A stretch of DNA of 64,000 nt from NCBI GenBank assembly GCA_039794565.1, contig JAUQVX010000001.1, positions 186,001 through 250,000 of the forward strand. Reading direction: 5' to 3'. This document shows positions 8,996 to 17,707 of the stretch, piece by piece. The position numbers and the translations under genes are program-made. Under the pieces are notes generated by a model. The model had not been told where the DNA came from and did no database searches. It saw only the letters and a list, made by a program, of their open reading frames with translations. The first letter of the stretch is position 1. Each line of letters starts with the position of its first letter. This stretch comes from Gloeomargarita sp. SRBZ-1_bins_9 (lineage in GTDB: Bacteria; Cyanobacteriota; Cyanobacteriia; Gloeomargaritales; Gloeomargaritaceae).

Positions 8996-9247
8996 ATGTC
9001 CATGAAAAAGCATGAAGCCCCTCCTCCTGCCTCTCGCGCGACGGCGGACACCCGCCCCCAGTCTATGTCGTCAAAAGCTCCGTTCCCACCAGAAGTACGC
9101 GAATTGATTGCCAGCCTGAAGTTCCATTTTCGCCAGACCCTGACGGCAATGCCCCTGGAGATAGCCCTACTGGCGATGCGGGAGGCCTGGAAAGCCTGTA
9201 ACCAGGAGCAGGATGTGCCACCGCCGCCCCCCTCGTTGTTGCGTTGA
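8996..9247 (+). CDS. small hypothetical protein
   Basis: About 83 residues from ATG 8996 (MSMKKHEAPPP), with other possible ATGs at 8957 and 9066. The N-terminal third is Pro/Ala/Arg-rich and probably disordered. Residues from PFPPEVRELIASLKFHF to MREAWKACNQ look helical. The end is PPPPPSLLR. No family is recognised. It ends 2 bp before the flavoprotein start, so it may lead that operon. Confidence 0.45.
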   Translation: MSMKKHEAPPPASRATADTRPQSMSSKAPFPPEVRELIASLKFHFRQTLTAMPLEIALLAMREAWKACNQEQDVPPPPPSLLR

Positions 9248-9249
9248 CC

Positions 9250-10638
9250 ATGGCCCTATCGCCGGCTCAGGTGGCTGACTTGCCCCTGGTGGCGGAGGTG
9301 GATATTTTGGTGGTGGGGGGAGGGACGGCCGGTGCTGTAGCGGGGATTGCGGCAGGACGCACGGGCTATCGGACCTTGGTAGTGGAACAGTTGGGGTATT
9401 TGGGGGGCACGCAAACGGGAGCGCTGGTGACACCCATGATGCCCAATCAATTGCAGGGGGTGCCCCTCAACGGTGGGATTGACGCCGAGATTAACCAGCA
9501 CCTCAACGCCTGGTCGGAATCGGGGGTCTGGCGGGATGGCAACCGGGGCTGGTTTAACCCGGAGGCCCTGAAGTGGGTGCTGGAGGACCTACTGCTGGCT
9601 AGCGGCGCCCAGGTCTTGTACTACACGTTGTTTGAGGAGGTGGTAGTGGCCGACGGGCAGGTGTTGGGGGTGGTGGTGACCAATAAGGCCGGACGGGGGG
9701 TGATCTGGGCCAAGCGCACCATTGATGCCACGGGGGATGGAGATGTGGCCTACCGGGCGGGGGTGCCTTTCCAAAGCGGGGACCCGGAAACGGGGGTGAA
9801 TCAGCCCTTGGCGGTGCGGTTTCTCCTGGGCAATGTGGACCTGAACCGTTTTGCCGATTTTTTGCGGGGTTTGGGGCGGCACGAAATTCTGGAGAATGCT
9901 GAGGGATCCCAGGTGCCCTTGATCCACACGGCGATGGTCTGGGGACGCCACTGGCCCTTGGAACCCCTGTTTCGCCAGGCGGTGGCGGATGGAGTACTCT
10001 TGCCGGAGGATGGGGAGTATTTTCAGGTCTTCACCATGGCGGGGCGACCGGGGGAGTTGGCGTTTAACTGTCCCCGCATCAGTGACCAGGTCGACGGCAC
10101 CAACCCCTGGCATTTGACCCAGGCGCAAATCCGGGGCCGGCGGGCGATCCGGCGTTACTGGCAGTTTTGTCGCCGCTATTTGCCGGGGTGCGAGCGGTCC
10201 TACGTGGTGATGGGGGCAGCGCTGGTGGGGGTGCGGGAGTCGCGGCGGATGGTGGGGGAATATCTCCTGACCGAAACCGATGTCCTGCAAGCCCGCAAAT
10301 TTCCGGATGCCATCGCCCGCAACAATTACCCGATTGACATCCATCGCCCCACCAAGGACCGGCGACCAGGGTTGACCCATCTGCCCCCGGGGGAATACCA
10401 CGAAATTCCCTACCGCTGCCTGGTGCCGCTGGGGGTGGAGCAATTGTTGGTGGCGGGCCGGTGCCTATCAGCGACCTTTGCAGCCCAGGGGTCGGTGCGG
10501 GTGCAGTCCAATTGCCGGGCCATGGGGGAGGCGGCGGCGGTGGCCATGGCCATGTCTCTGGAGGCGGGTATTCCCCCCCGGCAGGTGGATGGGGTACAGT
10601 TACGCCAGCGACTGGTGGCCCAAGGAGCGAGGTTGTAG
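9250..10638 (+). CDS. FAD-dependent oxidoreductase (FAD_oxidored family)
   Basis: A 462-residue flavoprotein. The dinucleotide-binding motif is DILVVGGGTAGAVAGIAAGR near residue 18, with the E-type ribose contact in LVVEQLGYLGG. The mid-section motif RTIDATGDGDVAYRAGVPFQ and the C-terminal LLVAGRCLSATFAAQGSVRV fit the FAD_oxidored (PF12831) group. The substrate is unknown. The stop is directly followed by the ATG of a plant-type ferredoxin, which suggests electrons pass between the two. No signal peptide is seen, so it is cytoplasmic. Confidence 0.85.
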   Translation: MALSPAQVADLPLVAEVDILVVGGGTAGAVAGIAAGRTGYRTLVVEQLGYLGGTQTGALVTPMMPNQLQGVPLNGGIDAEINQHLNAWSESGVWRDGNRGWFNPEALKWVLEDLLLASGAQVLYYTLFEEVVVADGQVLGVVVTNKAGRGVIWAKRTIDATGDGDVAYRAGVPFQSGDPETGVNQPLAVRFLLGNVDLNRFADFLRGLGRHEILENAEGSQVPLIHTAMVWGRHWPLEPLFRQAVADGVLLPEDGEYFQVFTMAGRPGELAFNCPRISDQVDGTNPWHLTQAQIRGRRAIRRYWQFCRRYLPGCERSYVVMGAALVGVRESRRMVGEYLLTETDVLQARKFPDAIARNNYPIDIHRPTKDRRPGLTHLPPGEYHEIPYRCLVPLGVEQLLVAGRCLSATFAAQGSVRVQSNCRAMGEAAAVAMAMSLEAGIPPRQVDGVQLRQRLVAQGARL

Positions 10639-11007
10639 ATGACGCGTTACTATCAGGTTACGGTTCACGACCGGCAACGGGGACAGGTGTATCAGGCCCA
10701 GGTGCCCGACGACCAGTACATCCTCACCAGCCTGGAGGCCCAGGGCATCGGTCTGCCTTTTGCCTGCCGCAATGGCTGTTGTACCACCTGTGGGGTACGG
10801 GTCCTGCGGGGGGAGGTGTTCCAGCCGGAGGCCTTGGGCTTATCGGCAGCTTTGCGCTCCCAGGGCTACGCCCTGCTGTGTGTCAGCTATGCCCGCTCTG
10901 ACCTGGAATTGGCCACCCAGGACGAGGACGAACTCTACGAGTTGCAATTTGGGCGTTACTTCGGCAAAGGGCGGGTGCGCCGGGGATTGCCCCTGGAGGA
11001 GGATTGA
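10639..11007 (+). CDS. [2Fe-2S] plant-type ferredoxin with C-terminal extension
   Basis: A 122-residue ferredoxin. Cluster ligands are in FACRNGCCTTCG near residues 40-48 (C-x4-C-x2-C spacing) and the fourth Cys is in YALLCVSYA near residue 77. Photosynthetic PetF is about 97 residues; here there is an extra C-terminal tail ending RVRRGLPLEED. It is translationally adjacent to the flavoprotein (stop at 10638, ATG at 10639) and is likely its dedicated partner. It is unlikely to be the main photosynthetic ferredoxin. Confidence 0.88.
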   Translation: MTRYYQVTVHDRQRGQVYQAQVPDDQYILTSLEAQGIGLPFACRNGCCTTCGVRVLRGEVFQPEALGLSAALRSQGYALLCVSYARSDLELATQDEDELYELQFGRYFGKGRVRRGLPLEED

Positions 11008-11010
11008 CAT

Positions 11011-11616
11011 TCAGCGCCGGGTGCGGGCCAATTCCTCCTGGAGGACCTGCTGGTAAATCCAGGGCAACAGGGGGGTCCAGCGGTTGGATTCGGAACCGTA
11101 GCCCAAGCTGGTCCAAGTGCCGGACAGTTCCCGCAACACAGCCCTGAGCTGACCTTGGCGCAAGGCAGCCGCAATATCCAAGCCCCAAGCCTGGGGGTCG
11201 CTCAGCCAGCGATAGACCACCTGGTCCTGAAACAGGGGCGCAAATTCCGCTGCCTGGGGGTGGGGATGGTAGCGCCGGGCTTTTTCGTACCAGGTTGTTG
11301 AGAGCAGTTGGTAACGGCCGGCGGCAGTGGAACACCAACCGGGACGAATCACCACACAGCGGTCAGGGTGCTGCCGCAGATCAGCCGTGTACTCTCCCCC
11401 ATACAAACGGTGGTAGGCGCGGGGGCCTCGGGCTTCACTGACGGTAATAGTGCGCATCAAGGCCCGGATGTAGGGGTCGCCGCCCGGCATGACCAACGGG
11501 GGAGCCAACCAGCGGAGCCACAGGGTCGGTTGCCACCAGGGCCAACTGCCTACCCCTATTCCCAGGACCAAACCAGCCCAAAAGCGATAGTCTCTGGGCA
11601 AGAGGAGGTGCCCCAC
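11011..11616 (-). CDS. lambda-endolysin-type muramidase (GH104-like)
   Basis: A 201-residue protein starting with GTG at 11616. An N-terminal membrane or signal segment (FWAGLVLGIGVGSWPW) precedes a lysozyme-like domain. The probable catalytic Glu is in RTITVSEARGPRAYHRLYGG, and CSTAAGRYQLLSTTWYEKA is the substrate-binding region typical of the lambda R / GH104 fold. It would cleave peptidoglycan in the periplasm. It is 5 bp downstream of apcD on the same strand. No other phage gene is nearby. Confidence 0.78.
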   Translation of the reverse strand: MGHLLLPRDYRFWAGLVLGIGVGSWPWWQPTLWLRWLAPPLVMPGGDPYIRALMRTITVSEARGPRAYHRLYGGEYTADLRQHPDRCVVIRPGWCSTAAGRYQLLSTTWYEKARRYHPHPQAAEFAPLFQDQVVYRWLSDPQAWGLDIAAALRQGQLRAVLRELSGTWTSLGYGSESNRWTPLLPWIYQQVLQEELARTRR

Positions 11617-11621
11617 ACCCG

Positions 11622-12107
11622 TCAGGACATGGCCTGGATGACGTAATCGAAGTAATCGGCAGCGAGGGCGGTGTCGTCCTCATCCAGGAGGGCCAGGGCG
11701 GCGGCCTTCAGACAGCGAATGGCATCGGCCATCCCCACCACCGGCACCCCCAGGGAGTTGTACATTTCCCGCACGCCGATCAGACCAATGCTCTCAATGG
11801 GTTCTTTGTCGCCGGCGACGATGCCGTAGGTGATCAACCGCAGGTACCAGCCGTAGTCCCGCAAGCACAAGGCCCGCTGCCGTTGCCCATAGGCATTACC
11901 CCCCGGGAGGATGTAGTCCGGATGGAGTTGCCACAGTTGTTGTGCAGCTTTGTCTATGATCTTCTTCTCGTTCTCAGCCAGGATACTGGCAATGCGGAGC
12001 CGCTGTTCCCCGGTTGCGCAAAAATCCCGAATCGCCTGCAACTCGCCACTAGTCGGGTAGCGCAGTTCCTCATCAGCGTTGGCAATCACCTGCGCGACTA
12101 AAGCCAT
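11622..12107 (-). CDS. apcD: allophycocyanin B alpha-type subunit ApcD
   Basis: A 161-residue phycobiliprotein. The chromophore Cys is in [14 protein letters not shown] near residue 81 and the Asn region [11 protein letters not shown]-like ([10 protein letters not shown]) precedes it. ApcD is a long-wavelength terminal emitter in the phycobilisome core and hands energy to the photosystems, chiefly PSI. I chose ApcD over ApcA because of the N-terminus and the [18 protein letters not shown] block. It stands alone, away from apcAB, as usual. Confidence 0.88.
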   Translation of the reverse strand: MALVAQVIANADEELRYPTSGELQAIRDFCATGEQRLRIASILAENEKKIIDKAAQQLWQLHPDYILPGGNAYGQRQRALCLRDYGWYLRLITYGIVAGDKEPIESIGLIGVREMYNSLGVPVVGMADAIRCLKAAALALLDEDDTALAADYFDYVIQAMS

Positions 12108-12180
12108 AAACCGCCACCTCGTTTGCCGAATAGGTCCACCTGTTCCACTTTAGGAATGAATCGTCCCCGGTGGCAAGGGG

Positions 12181-12621
12181 TTAGGGGGAGGCGGGGGTCG
12201 GCGTAATCTGGGGGGCCGGCTTTTCCGGGTCTTCTTTGATCACATAAACCGACTGCACCTGTTTCTGGGGGGCCGGCAGGGCTTCAATTTTGCCGGTGTT
12301 GATGTTGTAGGTCACCACTTCCGCCCGCAGGGTGTTGTTCTCCTGTTGGATAAACACATTCCCCCGCAGGGTAATAATCCGCCGCCGCGTGTCGTATTCG
12401 GCCATCTCCGCTACAGCGTCCACCTGGCGGCTGGGATAGACCATGCGGACATTGCCCCGGGCAATCACAATACCGGTGCGGGCGTTGGCCTCCTGAACAT
12501 CGGAAGTGATGGTTAACGGTCCCCCCCGGGGCGCTGTGGGACCCGGTTGCGCTACAAGAGGGAACGCTATTACCGTTGCCAACCCCAAACTGCCCACCCC
12601 GGCGAGTATCGATCCCTTCAT
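12181..12621 (-). CDS. lptA: LptA/OstA-like LPS transport protein
   Basis: A 146-residue periplasmic protein with an N-terminal signal peptide (MKGSILAGVGSLGLATVIAF, cut near VAQ). The OstA_N/LptA beta-strand repeats follow: LTITSDVQEANARTGIVIARGNVRM, then AEMAEYDTRRRIITLRGNVF. LptA forms the bridge carrying LPS across the periplasm. It has a Pro-rich C-terminal tail. It is divergent from bioD across a 38-bp gap. The LptC-like gene is 12 kb away. Confidence 0.82.
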   Translation of the reverse strand: MKGSILAGVGSLGLATVIAFPLVAQPGPTAPRGGPLTITSDVQEANARTGIVIARGNVRMVYPSRQVDAVAEMAEYDTRRRIITLRGNVFIQQENNTLRAEVVTYNINTGKIEALPAPQKQVQSVYVIKEDPEKPAPQITPTPASP

Positions 12622-12659
12622 AATGATGATCGCAACGCTACTGCCTATGATAATGGACG

Positions 12660-13325
12660 ATGACCTGGCCTAATTCGTGCCTACTGGTGAGCGCCAGTGA
12701 TACCGGTTGCGGGAAAACCATCGTGACGGCCGGATTGGCTCTAGCCCTAGGCCAGGTGGGCGTCATCAAGCTGGTGCAGGCCGGCGTGGGGGACCGGGAG
12801 TACTACCAGCGGGTGTTGCCCCTGGACCAGACGCCGGAGGAGCTCAATCCCCTTTATTTCGCTGCGCCCTTGGCACCCCCTTTGGCGGCCCAGCAGGAGG
12901 GCAAAACCATTGACCTGGCCCGGGTTTGGCAACAGTTGACCCACCTGCGGCAGCGTTACCCCCGGGTGCTGGTGGAGGGGGTGGGGGGGTTGGGGTCGCC
13001 GGTGACCTGGGAATGGACGGTGGCGGATTTGGCGGCTCAGTGGCGTTTGCCGACGCTGGTGGTGGTGCCGGTGCAATTGGGGGCGATCGGGCAGGCGGTG
13101 GCCCAGGTGGCCTTGGCCCGTCAAAGGGGGGTGCAGGTGGTGGGCCTGGTCCTGAATGAGCGGGAACCCGTCACCCCCCAACAGCGGCAGGATTGGGCGC
13201 CGGTGGAGCTGCTCCAGCGGTTCACGGGGGTCCGGGTGTGGGGGTATTTTCCCTATGTGGCCGATATTTATGACCGCAACGGTCTGAAGCAGGCGGCCCT
13301 GGCCTTGGATGCCCACTGGATGTAA
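12660..13325 (+). CDS. bioD: ATP-dependent dethiobiotin synthetase
   Basis: A 221-residue P-loop enzyme of the biotin pathway that closes the ureido ring of dethiobiotin in the cytoplasm. The modified P-loop is SASDTGCGKTIVTAG near residue 11, and VLVEGVGGLGSPVTWEW is the BioD motif near residue 102. VVVPVQLGAIGQAVAQ and VVGLVLN match the family C-terminal half. No other bio genes are in the window. Confidence 0.85.
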   Translation: MTWPNSCLLVSASDTGCGKTIVTAGLALALGQVGVIKLVQAGVGDREYYQRVLPLDQTPEELNPLYFAAPLAPPLAAQQEGKTIDLARVWQQLTHLRQRYPRVLVEGVGGLGSPVTWEWTVADLAAQWRLPTLVVVPVQLGAIGQAVAQVALARQRGVQVVGLVLNEREPVTPQQRQDWAPVELLQRFTGVRVWGYFPYVADIYDRNGLKQAALALDAHWM

Positions 13326-13388
13326 CCCAAGTTGCACCCCTGCGCAAATGTGGTTAAATCGAAAGTGAACGCCAAGCCGCGGGGCGCT

Positions 13389-13928
13389 ATGACAAACACA
13401 CCTAAAAAGGTTTTGGTGATTGACGATAGCCGGGTTATTCGCATGCGGGTGCGGGAGATGATGCCCCAGGAAGGATTGGAACTGTTGGAGGCTCGGGATG
13501 GCATTGAGGGGATGACCCTCATCCGCCAACATCACCCCAATCTGGTCCTGCTGGATTTTATCCTCCCCAAGATGGGCGGTTGGGAAGTTTTCCAAAAGAT
13601 TCAACAGGATGCCAGTTTGCAAACGATGGCCCTAGTGGTCATGTCGGGGCGCAAAGAGGAAGTGGTGGAGAAAGTACCAGAACCCTTTGATTACTTCGCC
13701 TTTGTTGCTAAGCCCTTTGAAAAAAGTGAGTTGTTTGAAGCCATTCGCCAAGCCACCCGTCTGGCGGCGGAACGGGCCAAACGTCAACAGATCAGCGCTG
13801 TGCCCAGACCGGTTAGCGCCGATGTGGAAGCCCGGGTGCGGACGTTGGAAATGGAAGTGGCCCAACTCAAGCAGGAATTACAGGCATTACGGACTTGGGT
13901 GCAGGACCGTTTATCCCAAGCGCCGTAG
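13389..13928 (+). CDS. CheY-like response regulator with coiled-coil tail
   Basis: A 179-residue protein starting MTNTPKKVLVIDDSRVIRM. The receiver domain (residues 7-125) has the acidic pair IDD, the phospho-acceptor Asp in LVLLDFILPKMGG near residue 55, a Ser in VVMSGRK and the Lys in FVAKPFE. The C-terminal 50 residues form a predicted coiled coil (VRTLEMEVAQLKQELQALR). There is no DNA-binding output domain. The ATG at 13389 is preferred over an upstream TTG. Its kinase is not apparent nearby. Confidence 0.85.
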   Translation: MTNTPKKVLVIDDSRVIRMRVREMMPQEGLELLEARDGIEGMTLIRQHHPNLVLLDFILPKMGGWEVFQKIQQDASLQTMALVVMSGRKEEVVEKVPEPFDYFAFVAKPFEKSELFEAIRQATRLAAERAKRQQISAVPRPVSADVEARVRTLEMEVAQLKQELQALRTWVQDRLSQAP

Positions 13929-13964
13929 GTTATAATTATCGGGTCGTTAGCCCCAAAGCCGGTA

Positions 13965-14921
13965 ATGAGTGAGACGCCCAGCCAGGCCCAGGTGCGACAG
14001 ATGTTGGGGATGAAAGGGGCCCAGGTCCAAAATGTCCCCAAGTGGCGCCTGCGGCTGCAATTGATGAAACCCATTACCTGGATTCCCTTGATGTGGGGGG
14101 TTCTGTGTGGGGCGGCTTCATCTGGGGGATTTCACTGGCGGGCGGAAGATGTCCTGAAGGTTTTAACCTGTATGCTGTTGTCGGGGCCGGTGATGACCGG
14201 TTACACCCAGACCCTGAATGACTTTTTTGACCGGGAAATTGACGCCATTAATGAACCCTACCGGCCTATTCCTTCTGGGGCAATTTCCCTACAGGAAGTC
14301 ATAGCTCAGATTGGGTTGTTACTGTTCGTGGGTTTAGGGCTAGCCTGGTTTTTAGACTGGTGGGCCGGGCATAGGTGGCCGGTGATCACTACTATTGCTC
14401 TGATTGGAGCCGTTTTGGCCTATATCTACTCGGCGCCACCCTTGAAACTAAAGCAAAACGGTTGGTTAGGCAATTATGCCCTGGGGGCGAGTTACATTGC
14501 CTTGCCCTGGTGCGCCGGTCACGCCCTGTTCGGCACCTTGAACCCCACTATTGTGGCCCTCACTTTGTTCTACAGTTTGGCGGGTTTGGGCATTGCCGTT
14601 GTCAACGATTTCAAAAGCATCGAGGGTGACCGGGCGCTGGGGCTGGCCTCATTGCCGGTGCAGTTTGGGGTGAAAACGGCGGCTTGGATCAGCGTGTTGA
14701 TGATTGACCTGTTTCAAATGGGGGTGGCCGCCTATCTGATTGCCATCGGTCAACAACTGTATGCCACGATATTGCTGTTGCTGGTCATTCCTCAAATCAC
14801 CTTTCAGGACATGTACTTTTTGCGGGACCCCCTGAAGAATGATGTGAAGTACCAAGCCAGTGCCCAACCCTTTTTTGTCCTGGGGATGTTGGTGGTGGGA
14901 TTGGCACTAGGGCGGACCTAA
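13965..14921 (+). CDS. chlG: chlorophyll synthase ChlG
   Basis: A 318-residue polytopic UbiA-family prenyltransferase that attaches geranylgeranyl or phytyl diphosphate to chlorophyllide in the thylakoid membrane. The first Asp-rich motif is LNDFFDREIDAINEPYRPIP near residue 85 and the second is VVNDFKSIEGDRALGLASLP near 205. The N-terminus (SQAQVRQMLGMKGAQ) is the typical cyanobacterial ChlG leader. Confidence 0.95.
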   Translation: MSETPSQAQVRQMLGMKGAQVQNVPKWRLRLQLMKPITWIPLMWGVLCGAASSGGFHWRAEDVLKVLTCMLLSGPVMTGYTQTLNDFFDREIDAINEPYRPIPSGAISLQEVIAQIGLLLFVGLGLAWFLDWWAGHRWPVITTIALIGAVLAYIYSAPPLKLKQNGWLGNYALGASYIALPWCAGHALFGTLNPTIVALTLFYSLAGLGIAVVNDFKSIEGDRALGLASLPVQFGVKTAAWISVLMIDLFQMGVAAYLIAIGQQLYATILLLLVIPQITFQDMYFLRDPLKNDVKYQASAQPFFVLGMLVVGLALGRT

Positions 14922-15051
14922 AACTGCTGGAGTACCAGGGGATAGGTCGAGCAATTTGTAGGCAATTCTTCGAGACCTTTACCCGGAGGACGGTAACCCA
15001 CGCCCCCCCCTTGTCAGGGGCTCAAATACCGTACATCCCGCTCACCGTTTC

Positions 15052-15240
15052 ATGGTTGATCAGTACCAGTGGATGACCGGCTGGAGTTAATTGTTTAATT
15101 GTTATCGCCACGCCGCCGTTGCTGACCGCTTGACCTATCTACTGGAGGTCTATCGCCCGGGAACAACCCAGGTATTGCAACCGGACCAAAACGTATCTCC
15201 CCTAGCCTTCCCCGAGCGGGTGCCCCATCAGCCGTTGACC
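15052..15240 (+). pseudogene. possible Uma2-like endonuclease remnant
   Basis: Between chlG and sufS (14922-15227) no intact gene is seen. A frame from ATG 15052 has an in-frame stop at 15088-15090 and then continues. Its part LTYLLEVYRPGTTQVLQPDQ and LAFPERVPH resembles the C-terminal end of Uma2 (DUF820) proteins, where VYRPG..QVL precedes a Leu-Pro-Gly-Phe motif that is here degraded. The resemblance is weak and short. Confidence 0.25.
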
Positions 15241-16478
15241 TCCCGGAAAAAGGCCACCGCATCCTTGAGCACAGCGATAAACCGGTCAATTTCCGCGGGG
15301 GTGTTGTAGAAGTACAAGCTGGCCCGGGCGCTGGCGGAAATCTGGAAATAGCGGTGCAACGGCTGGGTGCAGTGGTGACCGGCACGAATGGCAATGCCCG
15401 CCTCGTCCAACAGCATAGACAGGTCGTGGGGATGGACATCCGGCAAGGTAAAGGTCACTAAACCAGCCCGGTGGGGGGGCGGCGGACCAAACAAACGTAT
15501 CCCCGGAATCCCCTGCAACTGCTGCCACAAGTAGCCCACCAAGTCCTGCTCATAGGCGTGGATATGGTCCAGGCCCAGATGCTGCAAATAATCTACGGCG
15601 GCCCCCAGGGCAATCACCTCGGCAATCGCCGGCGTCCCCGCCTCAAACTTGTGGGGCAAATCCGCGTAGGTGCTGTACTGCTCAAAGACCTCGCTGATCA
15701 TTTCCCCACCGCCCAAAAAGGGGGGCATCTGGCGCAACAGTTCCGCCTTGCCGTAGAGAAAACCGGCCCCCGTCGGCCCACACATCTTATGCCCCGACGC
15801 CACCAGCCAATCGCAATCTAGAGCCTGCACATCCACCGGCAGATGGGGCACCGCCTGGCAGGCATCCAGCAACACCTTCGCCCCCCAATGATGGGCCAGC
15901 CGAATGATCTCCTCCACCGGATTAATACACCCCAGCATGTTGGAGACATAGGCGCAGGCCACCAACTGGGTGCGGTCAGACAGTAGCGAGCGGTAGTGCT
16001 CCAGGTCAAAGGTCTCCTCCGGAGTCAGCCGCACAAACCGTAGCACCGCCCCCATCCGCTGAGCCACCCACTGCCAGGGCACCAGATTGCTGTGGTGTTC
16101 CATCACCGTCAGGACAATCTCATCCCCCGCCTGCAGTTGGGTCATCCCCCAGCTATAGGCCACCAGATTGATGGCTTCAGTGGCGTTGCGGGTAAACACA
16201 ATGGTTTCCGGCGCCGGTGCGTGAATCAGAGCGGCACACTTGGCCCGCGCCTCCTCATAGGCCTGGGTCGCCCGATTACTCAAGGTATGCACACCCCGGT
16301 GGACATTGGCGTTGTCCCACTCGTAGTAGTGCTGTAAGCAGGCCAAAACCTGCCGGGGCTTTTGGGACGTGGCCGCATTGTCGAAGTAGATCAGGGGGTG
16401 GCCATTGATCTCCTGATGCAGGATGGGAAAATCGGCCCGGGTTGCCGCCGCCAACGACCGCACCGTTTGCTGACTCAT
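15228..16478 (-). CDS. sufS: cysteine desulfurase SufS
   Basis: A 416-residue class II PLP-dependent cysteine desulfurase supplying sulfur for Fe-S cluster assembly. The PLP Lys is in DWLVASGHKMCGPTGAGFLYG near residue 230, and the active-site Cys is in IRAGHHCTQPLHRYF near residue 370. NAATSQKPRQVLAC and FTRNATEAINLVA are family motifs. Its start overlaps the sufD end by 4 bp in a sufC-sufD-sufS operon. Confidence 0.95.
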   Translation of the reverse strand: MSQQTVRSLAAATRADFPILHQEINGHPLIYFDNAATSQKPRQVLACLQHYYEWDNANVHRGVHTLSNRATQAYEEARAKCAALIHAPAPETIVFTRNATEAINLVAYSWGMTQLQAGDEIVLTVMEHHSNLVPWQWVAQRMGAVLRFVRLTPEETFDLEHYRSLLSDRTQLVACAYVSNMLGCINPVEEIIRLAHHWGAKVLLDACQAVPHLPVDVQALDCDWLVASGHKMCGPTGAGFLYGKAELLRQMPPFLGGGEMISEVFEQYSTYADLPHKFEAGTPAIAEVIALGAAVDYLQHLGLDHIHAYEQDLVGYLWQQLQGIPGIRLFGPPPPHRAGLVTFTLPDVHPHDLSMLLDEAGIAIRAGHHCTQPLHRYFQISASARASLYFYNTPAEIDRFIAVLKDAVAFFREVNG

Positions 16479-17707
16479 GGACGTTCCTCACTACGCAGCA
16501 AATGACGCATTCCCGCCTCACCGACCTGGCGTAGGGTGGGAAAGGGAATGTCTCGCAGTAACTCCTGAACAAAGCCCTCCACCAGCAACAGCCGCGCCGC
16601 CGGCCTGTCCAACCCCCGGCTTTGCAGATAGAACAGGGCCTCCGGGTCCAAATCACTCACCGTCGCCCCGTGGGTGCATTGCACATCGTCCGCCTGGATT
16701 TCCAACTGGGGGCGCGTATCCACCCGGGCCTGGGGGGACAGCAACAAATTCAAGTTCAACTGGCCCGCATCCGTCAACTGGGCCGCTGCCGCCACCCGGA
16801 TATTGCCGTGAAACACCGCCTGGCCCTGCTGCGCCACCACGCATTTGTGCAATTGGCGACTCATCCCCTGGGGATGGTCATGGCAAATCCGGCTATGCAC
16901 GTCCTGGTGCTGACGTCCCCCCACCAGACTCAACCCCCGCAGATAGGTCGTTGTCCCCGGTCCCTCCTGGTAAACCGACGGCTCGTAGCGACTCCAAAAC
17001 GCCCCTATCCCCACACTGCGTAACCTGTAGTGACTGTCCCGGGCCTGGTGCACCACCGTTCGCACCAAATGGGCCGCCTGCTCTCCCTCCCGCTGCACCA
17101 GGTAATGCTCCAGGCGACTCCCTGGCCCCAGAAAAATCTCCGCCACCCCATTGGTCCAGGTTACCCCCGTGCTGGTGTAGTCCTCCACCCAGGTCAACTG
17201 CGCCCCCGCCTCCAGTACCAGCACATAGCGGGGACAGGCCAACACCGGCGTTTCCGTCGCCACCGCCTGATGCCGCCAATAGACCGGTTCCGTCACCAGC
17301 TCCTTGACCCGCACCACCAGCACCTGCGGCGTCGTCGCCTGATTCAACGCTGTAAACCCATCCGTTGGCAGACCCGTCCCCACACGTTCCCGCTCCCCCG
17401 GCGACAAGTCCGCCCATTCCCCCAGGACCACCCCCGCCGGTAGCCCCCCGTAGTCCACCACTCGACCGTTCACCACGCCGATCCAGGCCGAGAGTTCCGG
17501 TAGCGGCTCCAACGCCGTCCCAGGAAAAGTCGTCGCCAGATGCCAAGGCCTTTCCAGCAGGGGTCGCCAATCCGTCGCCCGCCAGGCCTCCCGGTCCACT
17601 TGGGGCCAATCCGGGGACTGCACCGTCGTCAGCGCCCCGTCCCGCCAGCTCAAAAACGCCCCATCCCCCTCGGTCAGCCGTCCGGCCAGTAGAGTTTCAG
17701 TCCCCAT
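16475..17707 (-). CDS. sufD: Fe-S cluster assembly scaffold subunit SufD
   Basis: A 410-residue member of the SufB/SufD family. The beta-helix core includes [20 protein letters not shown] and [20 protein letters not shown]. The C-terminal [21 protein letters not shown] is the conserved SufBD end with its His. The ATG at 17707 ([11 protein letters not shown]) overlaps the sufC stop by 11 bp. SufD normally works in a SufBC2D complex, yet sufB is not in this operon or window. Confidence 0.9.
   Translation of the reverse strand: MGTETLLAGRLTEGDGAFLSWRDGALTTVQSPDWPQVDREAWRATDWRPLLERPWHLATTFPGTALEPLPELSAWIGVVNGRVVDYGGLPAGVVLGEWADLSPGERERVGTGLPTDGFTALNQATTPQVLVVRVKELVTEPVYWRHQAVATETPVLACPRYVLVLEAGAQLTWVEDYTSTGVTWTNGVAEIFLGPGSRLEHYLVQREGEQAAHLVRTVVHQARDSHYRLRSVGIGAFWSRYEPSVYQEGPGTTTYLRGLSLVGGRQHQDVHSRICHDHPQGMSRQLHKCVVAQQGQAVFHGNIRVAAAAQLTDAGQLNLNLLLSPQARVDTRPQLEIQADDVQCTHGATVSDLDPEALFYLQSRGLDRPAARLLLVEGFVQELLRDIPFPTLRQVGEAGMRHLLRSEERP

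Noticed and set aside
16477-17307. 276-residue Pro-rich ORF opposite sufD
   Set aside because: Composition is typical of an antisense frame in GC-rich DNA; SufD motifs are on the other strand.
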